Source: Nansenia antarctica
Taxonomy: Eukaryota; Chordata; Actinopteri; Argentiniformes; Microstomatidae
Length of the DNA stretch: 64,000 nucleotides
Direction: 5' to 3'
Assembly (NCBI GenBank): GCA_963989245.1
Contig: OZ022353.1
Coordinates: 31,617,298 to 31,681,297 of the forward strand
The notes under the pieces are model-generated. The model saw only the letters and a program-made list of their open reading frames with translations. It was not told the origin of the DNA and made no database searches. The position numbers were made by a program, and so were the translations under genes. Positions 1-12,001 of this stretch are shown here, piece after piece. Numbering within the stretch: the stretch's first letter is position 1; each line of letters begins with the position of its first letter.

Positions 1-2015
1 TTGACCCCGGCCAGGCTCCCCTCAGTCTCTCGCTGGGCAGCGAGGGCCTGGCTGCTCTCCTTCTCCAGGTCGGAGTTGTCACAGACGAGGCTCCTCTTCT
101 CCTGCTCCATAACGTGGAGTTTTTGTTTGAGGTCGCTCTCTCTCAGTCTGCCTTCTTTCACCTCCTCCCTGCAAAGGACCAGTGCCTCCTCTGCTGCCTC
201 CTTGTCCTCCAGGGCCTCACTCTGCAGACTCTTGTCCTCTGCAGTGACGGTATCCAGGAGGGCCTGGTACTCCAACAGGGCCCTCCACTTCTCCTCCTCC
301 GCTGCCTCCTTGTCCTCCAGGGCCTCACTCTGCAGACTCTTGTCCTCTGCAGTGACGGTCTCCAGGAGGGCCTGGTACTCCAACAGGGCCCTCCCCTTCT
401 CCTCCTCCTCCGCCTGCACACGCACACACATCCGGGCCACACGAGACATTTTGGGGGTCTCATCTTCGTCAGGCTTCTCCTCCTGGGTATTGGCCTCAGA
501 GGCCTCGTCACCCGAACAGACCTGCAGGAGCAGAACAGAGGAGGTGTGGCATCATTCATGGCTACATGGTTACACAACACTGGTATAACTGCAGGGACGT
601 GTGTGCTAATAGTGATGGTTACACTTACAGTAATAGGTCTGTCCTTCTTCAGCCTAGCAGCCTCCTCTAGCCGCCTAGCAGGTTGCCGAAGCGTCCTGTT
701 TCTCATGGCTACAATATAAAAAACCTTCAGCTTAACAGCCTCCTCCCTCCGCCTAGTAGCCTGCTGAAGGCGTGCCTTCTGCTCATGCTTCCTTCTTGTC
801 GTTCTTGAGCTATCGTTATACATGGCTACAATATGAAAAACAAGGAAGAGAATGTGAAATTACGTATTTTAGATTTATATATTATTATTATATAATTACT
901 TGTCCCCTAGTCAGTTCTCAAAACCAACAAACTAAACTGTCAACTTCTATGACGTCTTGCCGCAAGGCCTTCTGGGACCTGCAGTTCTACCTATTCTTAG
1001 TCAATACAACAGAAATGTACTTCTTTAAGTTATGTGACATATTAATCAATCTCTTTTAATTTTCAATCATGTAACATATTAATCAATAATGTAACCTATA
1101 AAGTTAATCATGTAACCTACAAAGTTAATCATGTAACCGATAAAGTTAATCATTTAACCTATAAAGTGAATCATGTAACCGATAAAGTTAATCATGTAAC
1201 CTATAAAGTTAATCATGTAACCTATAAAGTTAATCATGTAACCTATAAAGTTAATCATGTAACCGATAAAGTTACAACAATCCTATTAATACAATCCATT
1301 TACACCTAATATTATTTTCAGCTGTATTAGGTTTATTGTTAAGTGTAGTATGTATGTAGATCCGCCTTCCCTTATTCTGTTATCCATTTTGGCCTTGTTA
1401 TGGTTGTGATGTTTTCAATTGGCAATGTTTGTCTCCTGTTTGTCTGTGTTTTGTCATGGTTGTGTCTTTTATTGTTTCTCCTGTTATTATAGTTAGGGAA
1501 TCTTACCAATAGCTTTTTTCACCAATGGGTTCATATAGGTGTCTAGTAACACCTCTAAAAAGATGCAAACTCAAATCCACTGGGAAAATCCAGGAGAACC
1601 AATCAAAGTTGGGGTACCCAACACATTTTCAGGAGTAAAATATTTCTGCAAATCATTCTAGAATTTTACTGTGCAATCTAGAACTTCCATTAACTGCAAT
1701 GTATGATGTCTGCTGGAGTACATTATGACATCAAATGGAATATTTAGAATGTATGCATGAACATTCTTATAACATAGTACATTAATAAATCAATTTTAGC
1801 AAGAATACTGATCTGTTTCTTGCATTATGTCTAGTACTTCCAACACAAAATAGATAAATAAAAGAAATTTACAGAATAAAGGCGGGCCGTCAAGCCCGTA
1901 GACTTTTACTTGTCAAGGCACATTTTTAAAGCGCAAATCTGTAATTCAAGACTCTCCGGTAATTTACACACAAGACCCACGTTGATCTCTACTCACACAC
2001 ACACACACACACACG

Positions 2016-2066
<51 letters not shown>

Positions 2067-2173
2067 CTGGGTTGGTCGGTTAAGGTGATGTCGTCATCGT
2101 GAATCTCCTTTTCAAGCTGCACAGCAGACTGGACATTGAAGTCATCTCCCTGGTTCTTCTTCTTATTTGGCAT
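1..2173 (-). CDS. 5' part of an unrecognised coiled-coil gene (runs off the left edge)
   Basis: Three exons join in frame on the minus strand. Exon A (2185..2065) starts with 12 nt of UTR and an ATG at 2173, and encodes a lysine-rich start (MPNKKKNQGDD). It ends in an AGAG|GT donor. Exon B (825..629) follows a clear pyrimidine tract and TAG acceptor; the split codon is completed correctly, and the exon ends ACT|GTAAGT in phase 0. Exon C (521..1) follows CTCCTGCAG and continues past the window edge. The protein is charged and heptad-like. Exon C carries two copies of a 38-residue unit (RALLEYQALLxTVTAEDKSL...EDKEAAEE), then a further E/K/L-rich coiled coil. There is no enzymatic motif. The family is not recognised; cytoskeletal or ciliary coiled-coil proteins look like this. 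Splicing is inferred from sequence signals and frame agreement only. Confidence 0.6.
1062..1275. repeat. 21-bp tandem repeat
   Basis: About ten copies of a 21-bp AT-rich unit (AATCATGTAACCTATAAAGTT) with point variants such as CCGATAAAG. It lies inside intron 1-2 of the coiled-coil gene. No coding meaning is seen. Confidence 0.9.
1276..1960. other. AT-rich intronic sequence, no feature seen
   Basis: Between the 21-bp array and the AC microsatellite there is plain AT-rich sequence inside the inferred intron of the coiled-coil gene. No ORF, RNA gene or complete transposon end was recognised. Confidence 0.5.
1995..2064. repeat. (AC)n microsatellite abutting a splice donor
   Basis: About 70 bp of AC repeat. 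On the minus strand the (GT)n tract begins exactly at the inferred donor of exon A, so the intron starts GTGTGTGT. Confidence 0.95.
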
Positions 2174-2550
2174 TTCTATAACTTTCTACAAACAACTGAA
2201 CAAGGAAGAGAATGTGAAATGACGTATTTTATATTTATATATTATTATTATTATTATAGAATGACTTGTCCCCTATGAGTTCATGGATGACTGTGAGGCT
2301 GTTTGAACTTCCAAAGTGACTGACGTTGATATTGCGTGACATTGTGATTGAAGCATCAGTTGCAGGTGCAACGCGCCAAAAAGCCATTCTCCTTTTCGTA
2401 TTTCTACCTTCAAAAAATATGTCTAGGACGTCGGGTTGTAAAGCAAAAGCTTCTTTATATAAGAATCTCTGTTGGCATTGACACTTTGGATCACTTTCAA
2501 ACAATAAACGAGCTACACTTTGACACTCAGCGGAGTCAGCGCTCGCGCGC

Positions 2551-2690
2551 ACACCCACCCGCGCAGCCACATCCAGACCCCCACCCCACACACACACACA
2601 CACACACACCCGCGCAGCCACATCCAGACCCCCGCCCCACACACACACACACACACACACACCCGCGCAGCCACATCCAGACCCCCGCCC

Positions 2691-2722
<32 letters not shown>

Positions 2723-2770
2723 CACACACACACCCGCGCAGCCACACCCAGACCCCCCCCCCCCCCCCCC
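2551..2770. repeat. AC-rich minisatellite
   Basis: Four copies of a compound unit (CGCGCAGCCACA followed by TCCAGACCCCC and an AC run of varying length), ending in a poly-C run of about 20. Several spurious ORFs arise from it on both strands. Confidence 0.85.
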
Positions 2771-2774
2771 CCAC

Positions 2775-4194
2775 TAGGGTGACCAGGTCCCAACAAACCA
2801 AATGTGGGACAAGGAGTATGTTTGTGTGGGACAATGTGGGACACCCTCTCAACAGGCCTGGATCGAACTTTAGGTGCCCCTAGTAGCATCCCCCCGGCCG
2901 AGAGAGCTATGTCTATCCAATTTTTTTAAATATATGTGCATTTTCATTCTGTTTCCTATTCTGTTTGGTTTATTCAGTAGCATCCAATAGACTTTGCAGA
3001 TAAAAACAAATATATCTTATTTGAATGTGAACCTCACAATAAAGTATCTGTATGGAGCAGAAAGTTAGGTCAAAGTGCAGTATCAATTAAGTATAGTAAT
3101 AAAGAAAAGTAGTATGACAGTGTTAGGCCTGTAGATGATTGAGTATGTAGGCTATCTAGCTAGCTAACTTGCCTCCCATTTGCAACACAAATGCATTGAC
3201 ATAGCTGTCAAGGCTAACGCGCGCACACACTAGACGAAAACATAAAACACAACTCTGCACTCATTCAGACAATGACAGTGATGACAGCTGGTCAAAGGAT
3301 AAACCAATTGCCCAAGTCATTTTTCAGTGTTTTACATAGCCTGATACTACAGATTGTAAGCTTTCAAATGATGTGTCATACATTGAAATCGGAAAAGAAT
3401 TGAAGACGACATGAGTATTTGAATGTTGGTACACGTACACCTCAGACAGAGACTGGGAGAAAAATCACTCTGCTGCAGCAACAAATGCTGTTAACAGCTA
3501 GCGGCTAACAGTGGTACATCGCTACGAACGTCTAAATACGTTTTTATAACATCACACAACATGCTGATAGAACATGAACATGCTAAAAACACATAAATAG
3601 ATGAACACTGTAGTCCTTGCTTTTGAACACGTCCTAAAACGAAAGTGGTCACTTATCAGTAGCCTACGGCAAACGAGAACAGTGAATCCAATCCAGACAT
3701 TATACGTTTTTAGTGATAGTTAAACTATTGTTTATTATATCGAGTGGGTACTTTAAAACTTCAAGTTGGTGTTGTGAAAAAAACAACGAAAACTAGATAT
3801 TGTTGACACAATAAGTGTCACTTTACGACCTTTGAGTCAGCGGCTGGTTCACACATTCAGCCAGCTCTCTATGTCCACGTGGGGCAATGTCCGTTGCCAT
3901 GGGAACATTAATGCTGTTTCCTGATAGGCTGAAGACGTTCCATAGAATCTGGACATTCTGCTGCAACTGAACATGTCAAATCGCTGCGCTTTGTTGCGGC
4001 GCTTAGATGGACACTGGCCCCGTGATGATAGCCTTCCCTGCTTTCTCCACAGCCATTGGATTAATCAGATTTTAGAAAAGTGTTTTAGCCAATCAAAATT
4101 AAATATGCGGGACATCGTCCCAATTTGCGGGACCCACCAAAAGTCGTGAAAATGCTGTGCAGTCCCGCGCAAAGCGGGACATCTGGTCACCCTA
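2775..4194. mobile_element. Non-autonomous DNA transposon, hAT-like ends
   Basis: Terminal inverted repeats start TAGGGTGACCAGG at 2775 and end CTGGTCACCCTA at 4194. GGGAC-rich subterminal repeats (GTGGGACA on the left, GCGGGACATC on the right) also mirror each other. The interior of about 1.4 kb has no transposase ORF. It sits in a poly-C/AC tract, so the target duplication cannot be defined. The family assignment rests on TIR resemblance to fish hAT elements and is tentative. Confidence 0.65.
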
Positions 4195-4271
4195 CCCCCC
4201 CCCCCACACACACACACACCCAGTCACACACACACACACACACAAGTACGCTAACGTCCACAGGCGCTTAC

Positions 4272-4300
4272 CTTGTGATAGCGTCTTGATCCTTGTGATA
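4272..4300 (-). other. Probable non-coding first exon of the coiled-coil gene
   Basis: On the minus strand, about 30 bp below the TATA box, a short stretch ends at 4272 with AAG|GTAAGC, a strong donor. The matching acceptor is TTGTTTGTAG just before 2185, where the first coding exon begins. The transcription start (near 4298) is estimated from TATA spacing. If right, intron 1 is about 2.1 kb and now contains the transposon at 2775..4194. Confidence 0.45.
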
Positions 4301-4324
4301 CTGACACCAAACTGGCTCGATTGT

Positions 4325-4390
4325 CTTTTATAAACCCACATGTGATTGTGACGTCATTATGTCATCTCGACTGTTGTGATTATGACGTCA
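4325..4390 (-). promoter_or_regulatory. TATA box with two cAMP-response elements
   Basis: Read on the minus strand, TATAAAAG lies at 4332..4325. Two perfect palindromic CREs (TGACGTCA) lie just upstream at 4349..4356 and 4383..4390. CRE plus TATA promoters are bound by CREB/CREM and are common on testis and cAMP-induced genes. The pair points at the donor at 4272, which supports a real promoter for the minus-strand gene. Confidence 0.6.
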
Positions 4391-4635
4391 TCCGTCTGAG
4401 TTTTGTGTGCAGCCCAGCCTGGTCTCAGAGCTCAATTTTTTTTTACATCTTTAAATCCATTAGGTCTAGGGTAAGGTGACCAGATTTCTCAGATGCAATC
4501 TGGAGACATTTCCAACAAATGTATACATTTTATCATGATGAAATACAGAAACGGGGACAATTGCTGTTTCATTTAATTTGACCTTATTTTGACCAATGTA
4601 TACACATTCAAGCAAGAATACTCAAGTGTAACAAC

Positions 4636-5302
4636 TAGGGGTGTAACGGATCACCTAACTCACGGATCGGATCGTGTCACGGATTTTGAGTCACGGATCG
4701 GATCATTTTTCGGATCAACACAAAACATATATATATTTTTTAATAAAAACAACATTTTCCTTGAATTCTGTAAAAACACCACTTTTAATGTGTGAAACAA
4801 AAAAACAACATTCAAGATGTCAAAACTGATATATATATATATATATATCTCACATATATATATAACATCTATATAATATAACAACATATATATAGCAACA
4901 TATATATAACATCACTGCTGCAAAGTAACAGAGTACTTTTTTTGTGTGTTAACACAATCACCCAGGCTGCTTAGCGGGTGATATGACGTGATATAATTGG
5001 GACAGAGATGAGTGAATGAATGTTGTTGTCAACTCAGTACACATGCAGAGAGTGAGAATAAAGCGCACATGATTGTTTTTCTACCGGTTACATTTGAATG
5101 AATGAATGGTCTTTATTGTCATTGCTACAGTACAGGTACCAAACAACGACATTTAGGAGGGGTGGCTCCCCTGGTGTTAGGGGAAAAAAAAAAAAAAAAA
5201 AAAAAAAACGATTTTGCTATTGATCCGCGGTACACATGCGTTCCGAACCGTGGAGGGCGATCCGAACGGATCACGGATTATCCGTGATCCGTTACACCCC
5301 TA
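4636..5302. mobile_element. Non-autonomous hAT element with 8-bp target duplication
   Basis: Inverted ends TAGGGGTGTAACGGATC (4636) and GATCCGTTACACCCCTA (5302) are flanked by a perfect 8-bp duplication GTAACAAC at 4628..4635 and 5303..5310. The TIR and 8-bp target site are typical of hAT. Subterminal CGGATC motifs repeat several times. There is no transposase; the interior holds an AT-rich tract and a LINE tail. Confidence 0.85.
5098..5210 (-). repeat. LINE 3' tail fragment nested in the hAT element
   Basis: A (TGAA)n / TCTTTATTGTCATTG...GGTACC...AGGGGTGGCTCCCCTGG stretch followed by a long A run is the reverse complement of the L2-type LINE 3' end seen in forward orientation at 12700-12807. 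Only the tail is present. Confidence 0.7.
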
Positions 5303-5641
5303 GTAACAACTGCAATGTGCCTCTCAACATTAGTGTCAGTGTACTGTAAGTGGTATTAAAAGTAATTCTTAGAACTGTTCAGGTTGACGAGCCAACCATC
5401 AACCAAGCGGGGGGTCTGGGGGTCCTCCCCCAGAAAAAAAAGAGGATTTAACACTTAATTTCCTGCATTCTGGTGAATTTGTACACACTGTGCTTTTTAT
5501 GCCCATTTTTATCTCCACTACCCTACTCATACTTTAAGCCTAACATAATGTTTAAGCCTAACATAAGACTAATGATGTTGTCATTAGTCTTATGAAGTCA
5601 TTAGTCATTAGTCATTAGTCATTAGTCTTATTAAATTATTC

Positions 5642-6643
<1,002 letters not shown>

Positions 6644-6649
6644 AGGGGT

Positions 6650-7480
6650 GGAGGACCCCATGGGTAGGACCCTTGGCAGCAGGTTCGGTGACAATACAAG
6701 CCAAGATTTAAAAAAAATAAAAAAAATAAATGCTTGGAACGGGGACTTTTCCGGGGACAGTTTGTTGCCGGGGGCAGGTCATCCAAACCGGGGATTGTCC
6801 TCGGAAATCGGGGACGTCTGCTCGCCGTAGCCAACGTGCACACCCCAGCAAGCCACCGTCCTGACCGGATCAATCGTTAACATGCTGGTTAAGGATATGA
6901 GAGTCAGCAGTTTGCACTCTCTACTACTACATTTAAAAAATGTGTTTGATGCCTGAGAAGATGCACTATACCCTTTGTTTTGCACTATTACATTACATTA
7001 CATGCAAGTGATGCCAGAAATAAATATGCTGCTGCTGCAAGCTGCAAAGTTCATTAAAAGATCTATTTTTGAGTGAACAATCATTTTAATTGTCTTTATT
7101 TTTAGTTAGCACAGGCCTACAACAACAACTAACAACTTCAAGCTAAATTTAGAAGATGATTTAGAAGATGATAGCTAAATAAGAGCGATTGAGTAATTGT
7201 GCGATAAGCTGTAATGTATGATCTGATTAACGACTAATCGTTAAAATAATCGGTGACTAATCGACTATGAAAATAATCGTTTGTGGCAGCCCGATGAAAG
7301 CACAGGTGGGTATACCTGCTGGGCATTGCTGCCTGTCGCACCTCCGACGGTGCCAGTGGGCTGACTGCAGGGTCGTCAGCCGGGAGCCACCCTTCAATGA
7401 TGTTTCGCTCCTTTAATCCCGGAACATCTCAAGGTGGTGGAGCAGTGACAGGGACGTCTCCCTGCCACTCCCTGCAGCCA
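6650..7480. other. No gene seen; probable transposon end near 7205-7290
   Basis: The only recognisable item is a stretch rich in CGACTAATCG / AATAATCG ending in TTGTGGCAGCCC, which resembles the reverse end of fish hAT elements beginning GGGCTGCAACTAACGAT (such an end is also seen near 17553). No ORF was accepted. Confidence 0.35.
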
Positions 7481-7483
7481 GCC

Positions 7484-7912
7484 CTATGATCCTCCTTTCC
7501 CCCACGCCTTGTCCTTTCTTCTGAGCCAGAGCCAGAAGCTCCCTTGTTCAGCCTCCTCCGCCAGGTCTTTGAGCGCCTTTCTCAGCTTGGATCCTGTGAT
7601 CCCCAGCGACCTCAGGAGCCGCTGTGTAGATGTTCCTGTATAGCCTCTGCACCCAACTTCCACAGGATAGGTGACTGCCCTCCACCCTGCTTGCAAGCAC
7701 GCAGCTGCCAAGTCTGTGTACTTTTCCTTCTTTCTCTCGAAGGCAGCCTCCATCCCCTCTTCCCATGGAACGGTCAGCTCCGCCATGATGACTGTCCTCA
7801 TCGGGGTAGACCAGAGTACGACATCTGGCCGAAGGGAGGTTGATGTGATCTCGTGTGGGAACTTCACTAGCCTACTTATGTTTGAGGGTTCAAATAAAGC
7901 GTTGACATTCAT
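7484..7912 (-). CDS. Mobile-element-type ORF with PD-(D/E)XK-like pattern, partial
   Basis: A 142-residue open frame with dense codon sense. It contains RPDVVLW, then AELTVPWEEGMEAAFERKKEKY, then PVEVGCRGY and a helical tail ending in WLWLRRKD. The PD...(E)xT spacing followed by a charged helix looks like the PD-(D/E)XK nuclease fold. Similar C-terminal modules recur in many metazoan genomes in repeat-derived proteins, as far as I recall. The upstream part of any parent element is missing. It sits 20 bp from, and opposite to, the Harbinger transposase fragment. Nuclease identity is inference. Confidence 0.45.
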   Translation of the reverse strand: MNVNALFEPSNISRLVKFPHEITSTSLRPDVVLWSTPMRTVIMAELTVPWEEGMEAAFERKKEKYTDLAAACLQAGWRAVTYPVEVGCRGYTGTSTQRLLRSLGITGSKLRKALKDLAEEAEQGSFWLWLRRKDKAWGKGGS

Positions 7913-7931
7913 AATCTAATATCCCGTTTCA

Positions 7932-8400
7932 GAGAGATGTTCAGATCGAAGGGAAAGATGTGGGGTTCTTCATTCTGGGGGACCCTGCATATCCACTATT
8001 GCCGTGGCTCATGAAGGGCTACCCGCAGTCTCCCAGGCTGACACCGGAGCAGGAGTCTTTTAACTATTACCTGAGCTCCGCGAGAACGGCAGTGGAGATC
8101 ACCTATGGGAGGCTTAAGTCCAGGTGGCGAGTCCTCCTGAAGCGCAGTGACTTCCACTTCACGTTTACCCCCTACGTGGTTGCGACATGTTGCGCCCTGC
8201 ATAACTTCTGTGAGAGGGAGAAGGAGCAGGTCCACCCTAGATGGGCAGCAGAAGAAGCAGCAGCCCTCGAGAGGCAGTTCCCTCAGCCTGTGCAACACGC
8301 CAACAATGCCCACCATGATGCTGATGATACCCCCTCTGTCAGACAAGCATTAACTGCTTACATGGCTGCAGGTTTCCCCCTCCGTAGGCACTTGGTGTAG
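7932..8400 (+). pseudogene. PIF/Harbinger (HARBI1-like) transposase, C-terminal fragment
   Basis: An open frame begins after a TTTCAG acceptor-like site and encodes GDPAYPLLPWLMK, the conserved block around the second catalytic Asp of DDE_Tnp_4 transposases. It continues with LTPEQESFNYYLSSAR, then VEITYGRLKSRWRVLLKR carrying the catalytic Glu, then the typical CCALHNFCE. The first catalytic Asp and the whole N-terminal half are absent, so this is a truncated copy or an orphan last exon. It ends with a normal stop at 8400. Confidence 0.8.
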
Positions 8401-8404
8401 GAAG

Positions 8405-8620
8405 GCAAGACAAGGCAAGTTTATTTGTACAGCACATTTCATACAACAGGGACAATTCAAAGTGCTTTACATACATTATTTAAAAATACAGCAAGAGCAG
8501 CATAGTAAGAAAATAAAATTGAATAAAAGCAAATATAAGAAGTAAATAGATAAAACATGTAATAAGACAATAGTTAATGGAAAAAAGACATTGATAGAAG
8601 TGTTTGTGTTAAATCATAAC
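8405..8620 (-). repeat. Common teleost interspersed repeat tail
   Basis: GGCAAGTTTATTTGTACAG...CATTTCATACA followed by ACAATTCAAAGTGCTTTACAT is a sequence I recognise as very frequent in fish genomes (retroposon 3' end). An A-rich degraded body follows. No gene. Confidence 0.55.
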
Positions 8621-8761
8621 TGTTGAATCTCTACTAGACCTTGCAGAATCTAATCAATAGTTAATAACTGGGGACGACACATCGAACTTGCGGTCTTAAC
8701 TCGGGCACGCTTTATTATAGAATGAACTCCCTTGAGGGGCGTGGCAATCATAGACATGACA
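8621..8761 (-). mobile_element. LTR of the Gypsy element
   Basis: On the minus strand, downstream of the pol frame, a purine tract (AAAAGGGGGGA at 8772..8762) is followed immediately by TGTCATGTC and about 141 bp later by TTCAACA. That is the PPT then TG...CA layout of a 3' LTR. It includes AATAAAG. The 5' LTR is not in the window, so the LTR cannot be checked against its partner. Confidence 0.55.
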
Positions 8762-9073
8762 TCCCCCCTTTTCTTGGCATTAAACTCTGACTAACCAACA
8801 AACACAGCTGATGATTATACTAACCTTAATGTAGCTAAATTGCATTCTAAATCATATTTCAGTAATTATCAAAATATCCTTTGACACTTCGTAATGGTCA
8901 GCTGGTATAACATCAGGTAACATTTTTTTCTTATTATTATAAATCACTGTATTTTCCAAATTATTTCCTGTAAATTCAAAATCAGTGTATCATTACAGTA
9001 TTTTCAAATCACAAATCAAAACATTGTACAACTCTTTTTTTTTTTTTTTTTTTTAACACATTGAGAATCCTCT

Positions 9074-11714
9074 TCACTTCAAAACATAGTCAGACAGTCT
9101 ACTGGGTGTTCGCTTGATCCTTTGCGGCCTGTCTGGCACGCCTGTCTGTATTTGTGTGTCATAGTTATGTTCGGCTTGTGGACTCTGATTATCAGTGGCG
9201 TGTGTGTGTTCTTCTGTTGCCTCTCTGATTTCTGTGTCCTCAGTTTCCTGTGTGTCCTCCTCTTCTTGGAATGTCCCTTGTTTCAGTCCTTTTCCTTCGT
9301 ATCTCTTAACAAAGGTGGTGTTCCTCGAATACCGTGCTCCTGTTGGCAATTCCACTACCACTTTGTTTCCGGCCCTACTGATGATCTTGTGTGGTGTTGC
9401 GTTGAATGTGGTAGAGAACTTGTCAGTTTTGTCCTGTTTCAGGAGAACAGTGTCACCGACACTGACCTCTGACTGCTGTGCTCCTCTGCGTGTATCAGCA
9501 TACAGCTTACTCTTTGCCTTCTGCTCAGCGTCACGGTCACACACTTCCTGATCTGTGTTCACTTCAATCAGTTCCGGTAGCTTTCCTCTCATCTTTCGGT
9601 TGAAAAGCAGTTCGTCAGGGCTTTTACCTGTGGAGGGATGGATGATGCTCCTGTAGATTGTCACATATTTTCTCAGTTCCTTTTTCCAATCCAGTCCCTC
9701 TGATTGAGCAATCCGAATCCTCTTCATCAGTGACGCGTTCTGACGCTCAACTTCTCCGTTGGCCTGAGCGTATCTCGGTGTGGTTTTGATGTGTGTGATG
9801 CCGTTTTCCTCACAGTACAGTCTAAATTGTTCAGATCTGAACTGGGGTCCATTGTCAGTCTTGATTGTGACTGGCAGTCCATGTCGACTGAATATTGACT
9901 CCAGACTGTCTATGACCTTTTCTGATGTGGTTGTGGTCATGACGTCATATTCATAATACCGTCTGAAATAGTCTACTACCACTAAAATGGAGTGGTTGGA
10001 CGGGAGAGGCCCCAGTAGGTCAATGGCGACATCCCGCCAGGGTCCATCAGGTAGCGGTGTGGGTCTCAGCGGTTCAGGTGGGTCAGGTCTAGCCACTATC
10101 TGACATCCGTGGCAGGCTTTACAGTGTCTCTCAGCTGCCCTATCCATGCCAAGCCACCACACTTTAGTCCTGAGATGCTGCTTTGTTCCCACTATACCCA
10201 GATGTCCTTCGTGGGCTAGTGCAAGTGCCCTCGTCCGCAAGGCCTGTGGCAACACTATGCGTGTGCCTCTCAGAACAAGGTATCCTACTGTGCATAGCTC
10301 GCCTGCAACGACAGCATATGGTTTGCACTTTTCAAAGTGTCCAGTCGCTATGGCTTCGCGTACCTCCTGAAGCTCAGGGTCAGCGGCGGATGCCTCCTCC
10401 ACTTCTCGGGTGGTGAGTGCTCTCGGTGTTGCGTTCACCGCCACAAACCTCACATACTCATCAGCTCCATGCTTGTGCTTGGCCTGTTTCACACTGCTTG
10501 ACAGGAGTCTTGATAGCGAATCAGCGATGTTGCTCTTCCCTGCTATGTGGACAATTTTGAATTCGTAGGGCTGTAGCCTAAGAACCCATCGTTCTATCCG
10601 CGCACAGGGTTTGGAACGGGGACCATAGATCACTTCTAGTGGTTTGTGATCTGTGACTAGATCAAACTGTCTCCCATACAGGTATGGATGAAGTCTCTCG
10701 CAGGCCCAAACTAGACCTAGTGCCTCTCGCTCTGTCTGCGAGTATCTCCGTTCACAGTCTGTCAGGCTGCGGCTCACGTAGCACACAGGAACGTTGATTT
10801 CTGGTTCTGCACCAGGACTGCACCTAATCCTACAGGGCTTGCATCAGCTATTACCTGTGTCGGCGCGTCCTTGTCGAAATAAGCAAGGGTGGTCGCTCTG
10901 GCGAGCGCTGCTTTAAGAGCACTGAATGCTTGCTTCTGGTCTGGCCCGAATATGAATGGCGTGTCCTTCCTTGTCAGGCGTCTCAGTGGCTCTGACATTG
11001 TAGCAAACTGAGGGATAAATCTGCTGCTGTATCCGACCAGCCCCAGGAAACTACGCACCTCCGTGTCGCTCTCTGGCTCCCGTGCTTCTGTCACAGCTCG
11101 CACCCTCTCTTCTGTTGGACCAATGCCCTTCTCTGACAACAGAATTCCCATGAAAATTAGTCTGTCCATGTTGAACTGACACTTCTCTGGATTTAGTGTC
11201 AATCCTGCTTCTCTGAGTCTCGCCATAACGGCGTGCAGTCGTTTGTCGTGCGTGGCTTGGTCACGTGCATGTATGATCACGTCATCGGATATGTTTTCAA
11301 CCCCTTCAATTCCAGCCAAGGTATTGGCTATCTCGTGCTGGTATTGCTCGCTAGCAGATGACACACCGAACAACAGTCTTTTGTACCTGTACACGCCGTT
11401 GTGCACAGCGAACGTGGTGATCTCACGCGATTCAGGAGTCAGTTCGAGTTGGTGGTAGCCCCACTTCAAGTCTAACTTGCTGAATTGCTCTAACCGTCTC
11501 ATAGACTAACTTGTCCTGTTTTTAGTTTCCCGACTCCACTGAACACTTCAGGGTATTGTTGTTGGAGTGTTTGCTTTGTCTCTGCGACAGCAGCAACGTC
11601 GGCACCTATTCTCAGGACGCCCAGTCTCATCGCTGTGTCTTTTCCCAGCAGTGGTTCACCTTTCCTCCTGATTACAATGAATTCTGCATGTTCAGTTTTG
11701 TTTCCTATTGACAC
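9074..11714 (-). pseudogene. Ty3/Gypsy retrotransposon pol, broken, 5' truncated
   Basis: Read right to left, 11714..11499 is a short protease/RT-linker piece. 11502..10774 is the reverse transcriptase (FSKLDLKWGYHQLEL, FGVSSASE, a degenerate catalytic box SDDVII, FLGLVGYSSRFI). 10786..9074 is RNase H (TDHKPLE) and integrase: an HHCC zinc finger (HEGHLG...CKACHGC), catalytic Asp in IDLLGP, Asp in KTDNGPQF, Glu in ANGEVERQN, and a chromatin-proximal tail. The three parts lie in different frames, so at least two frameshifts or junctions break the polyprotein. Gag, primer-binding site and 5' LTR are missing. It is a decayed copy. Confidence 0.85.
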
Positions 11715-11719
11715 ATTAC

Positions 11720-12001
11720 ATGTAAATGCACCCTTGACAGTTATAAATATGAATAATTAAAAATATATTTATTTATTTATTTTTAATTGTATATCTGGCT
11801 GCCAGTTGGGGGGGCACCTGTACATATTTGAGGTTCAAAGTTAAACTCTTGTTTTTAATTTACACTTACACAGTTTGAATATACACTTACACAGCTTTAT
11901 TTAAAACTTGTTTTTATTCCTAAACATGTTAACCATTTTGAAATTATTTTTATTTTTTTACATTTTACAATAAACATTTACAATAAATAAATTTTGTACA
12001 T
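11720..12001. other. AT-rich spacer, nothing seen
   Basis: Short AT-rich stretch between the Gypsy remnant and an L2-like LINE 3' end. No feature recognised. Confidence 0.5.

Noticed and set aside
158..823. A single 221-codon minus-strand ORF as the protein of the left-edge gene
   Set aside because: It reads through the intron between 629 and 521 into a wrong frame (Arg-rich); the spliced model gives a consistent coiled-coil frame instead.
4455..4560. Second TAGGGTGACCAG-type element beginning near 4462
   Set aside because: GGTGACCAGATTTCTC resembles a hAT end, but no matching inverted end or target duplication was found.
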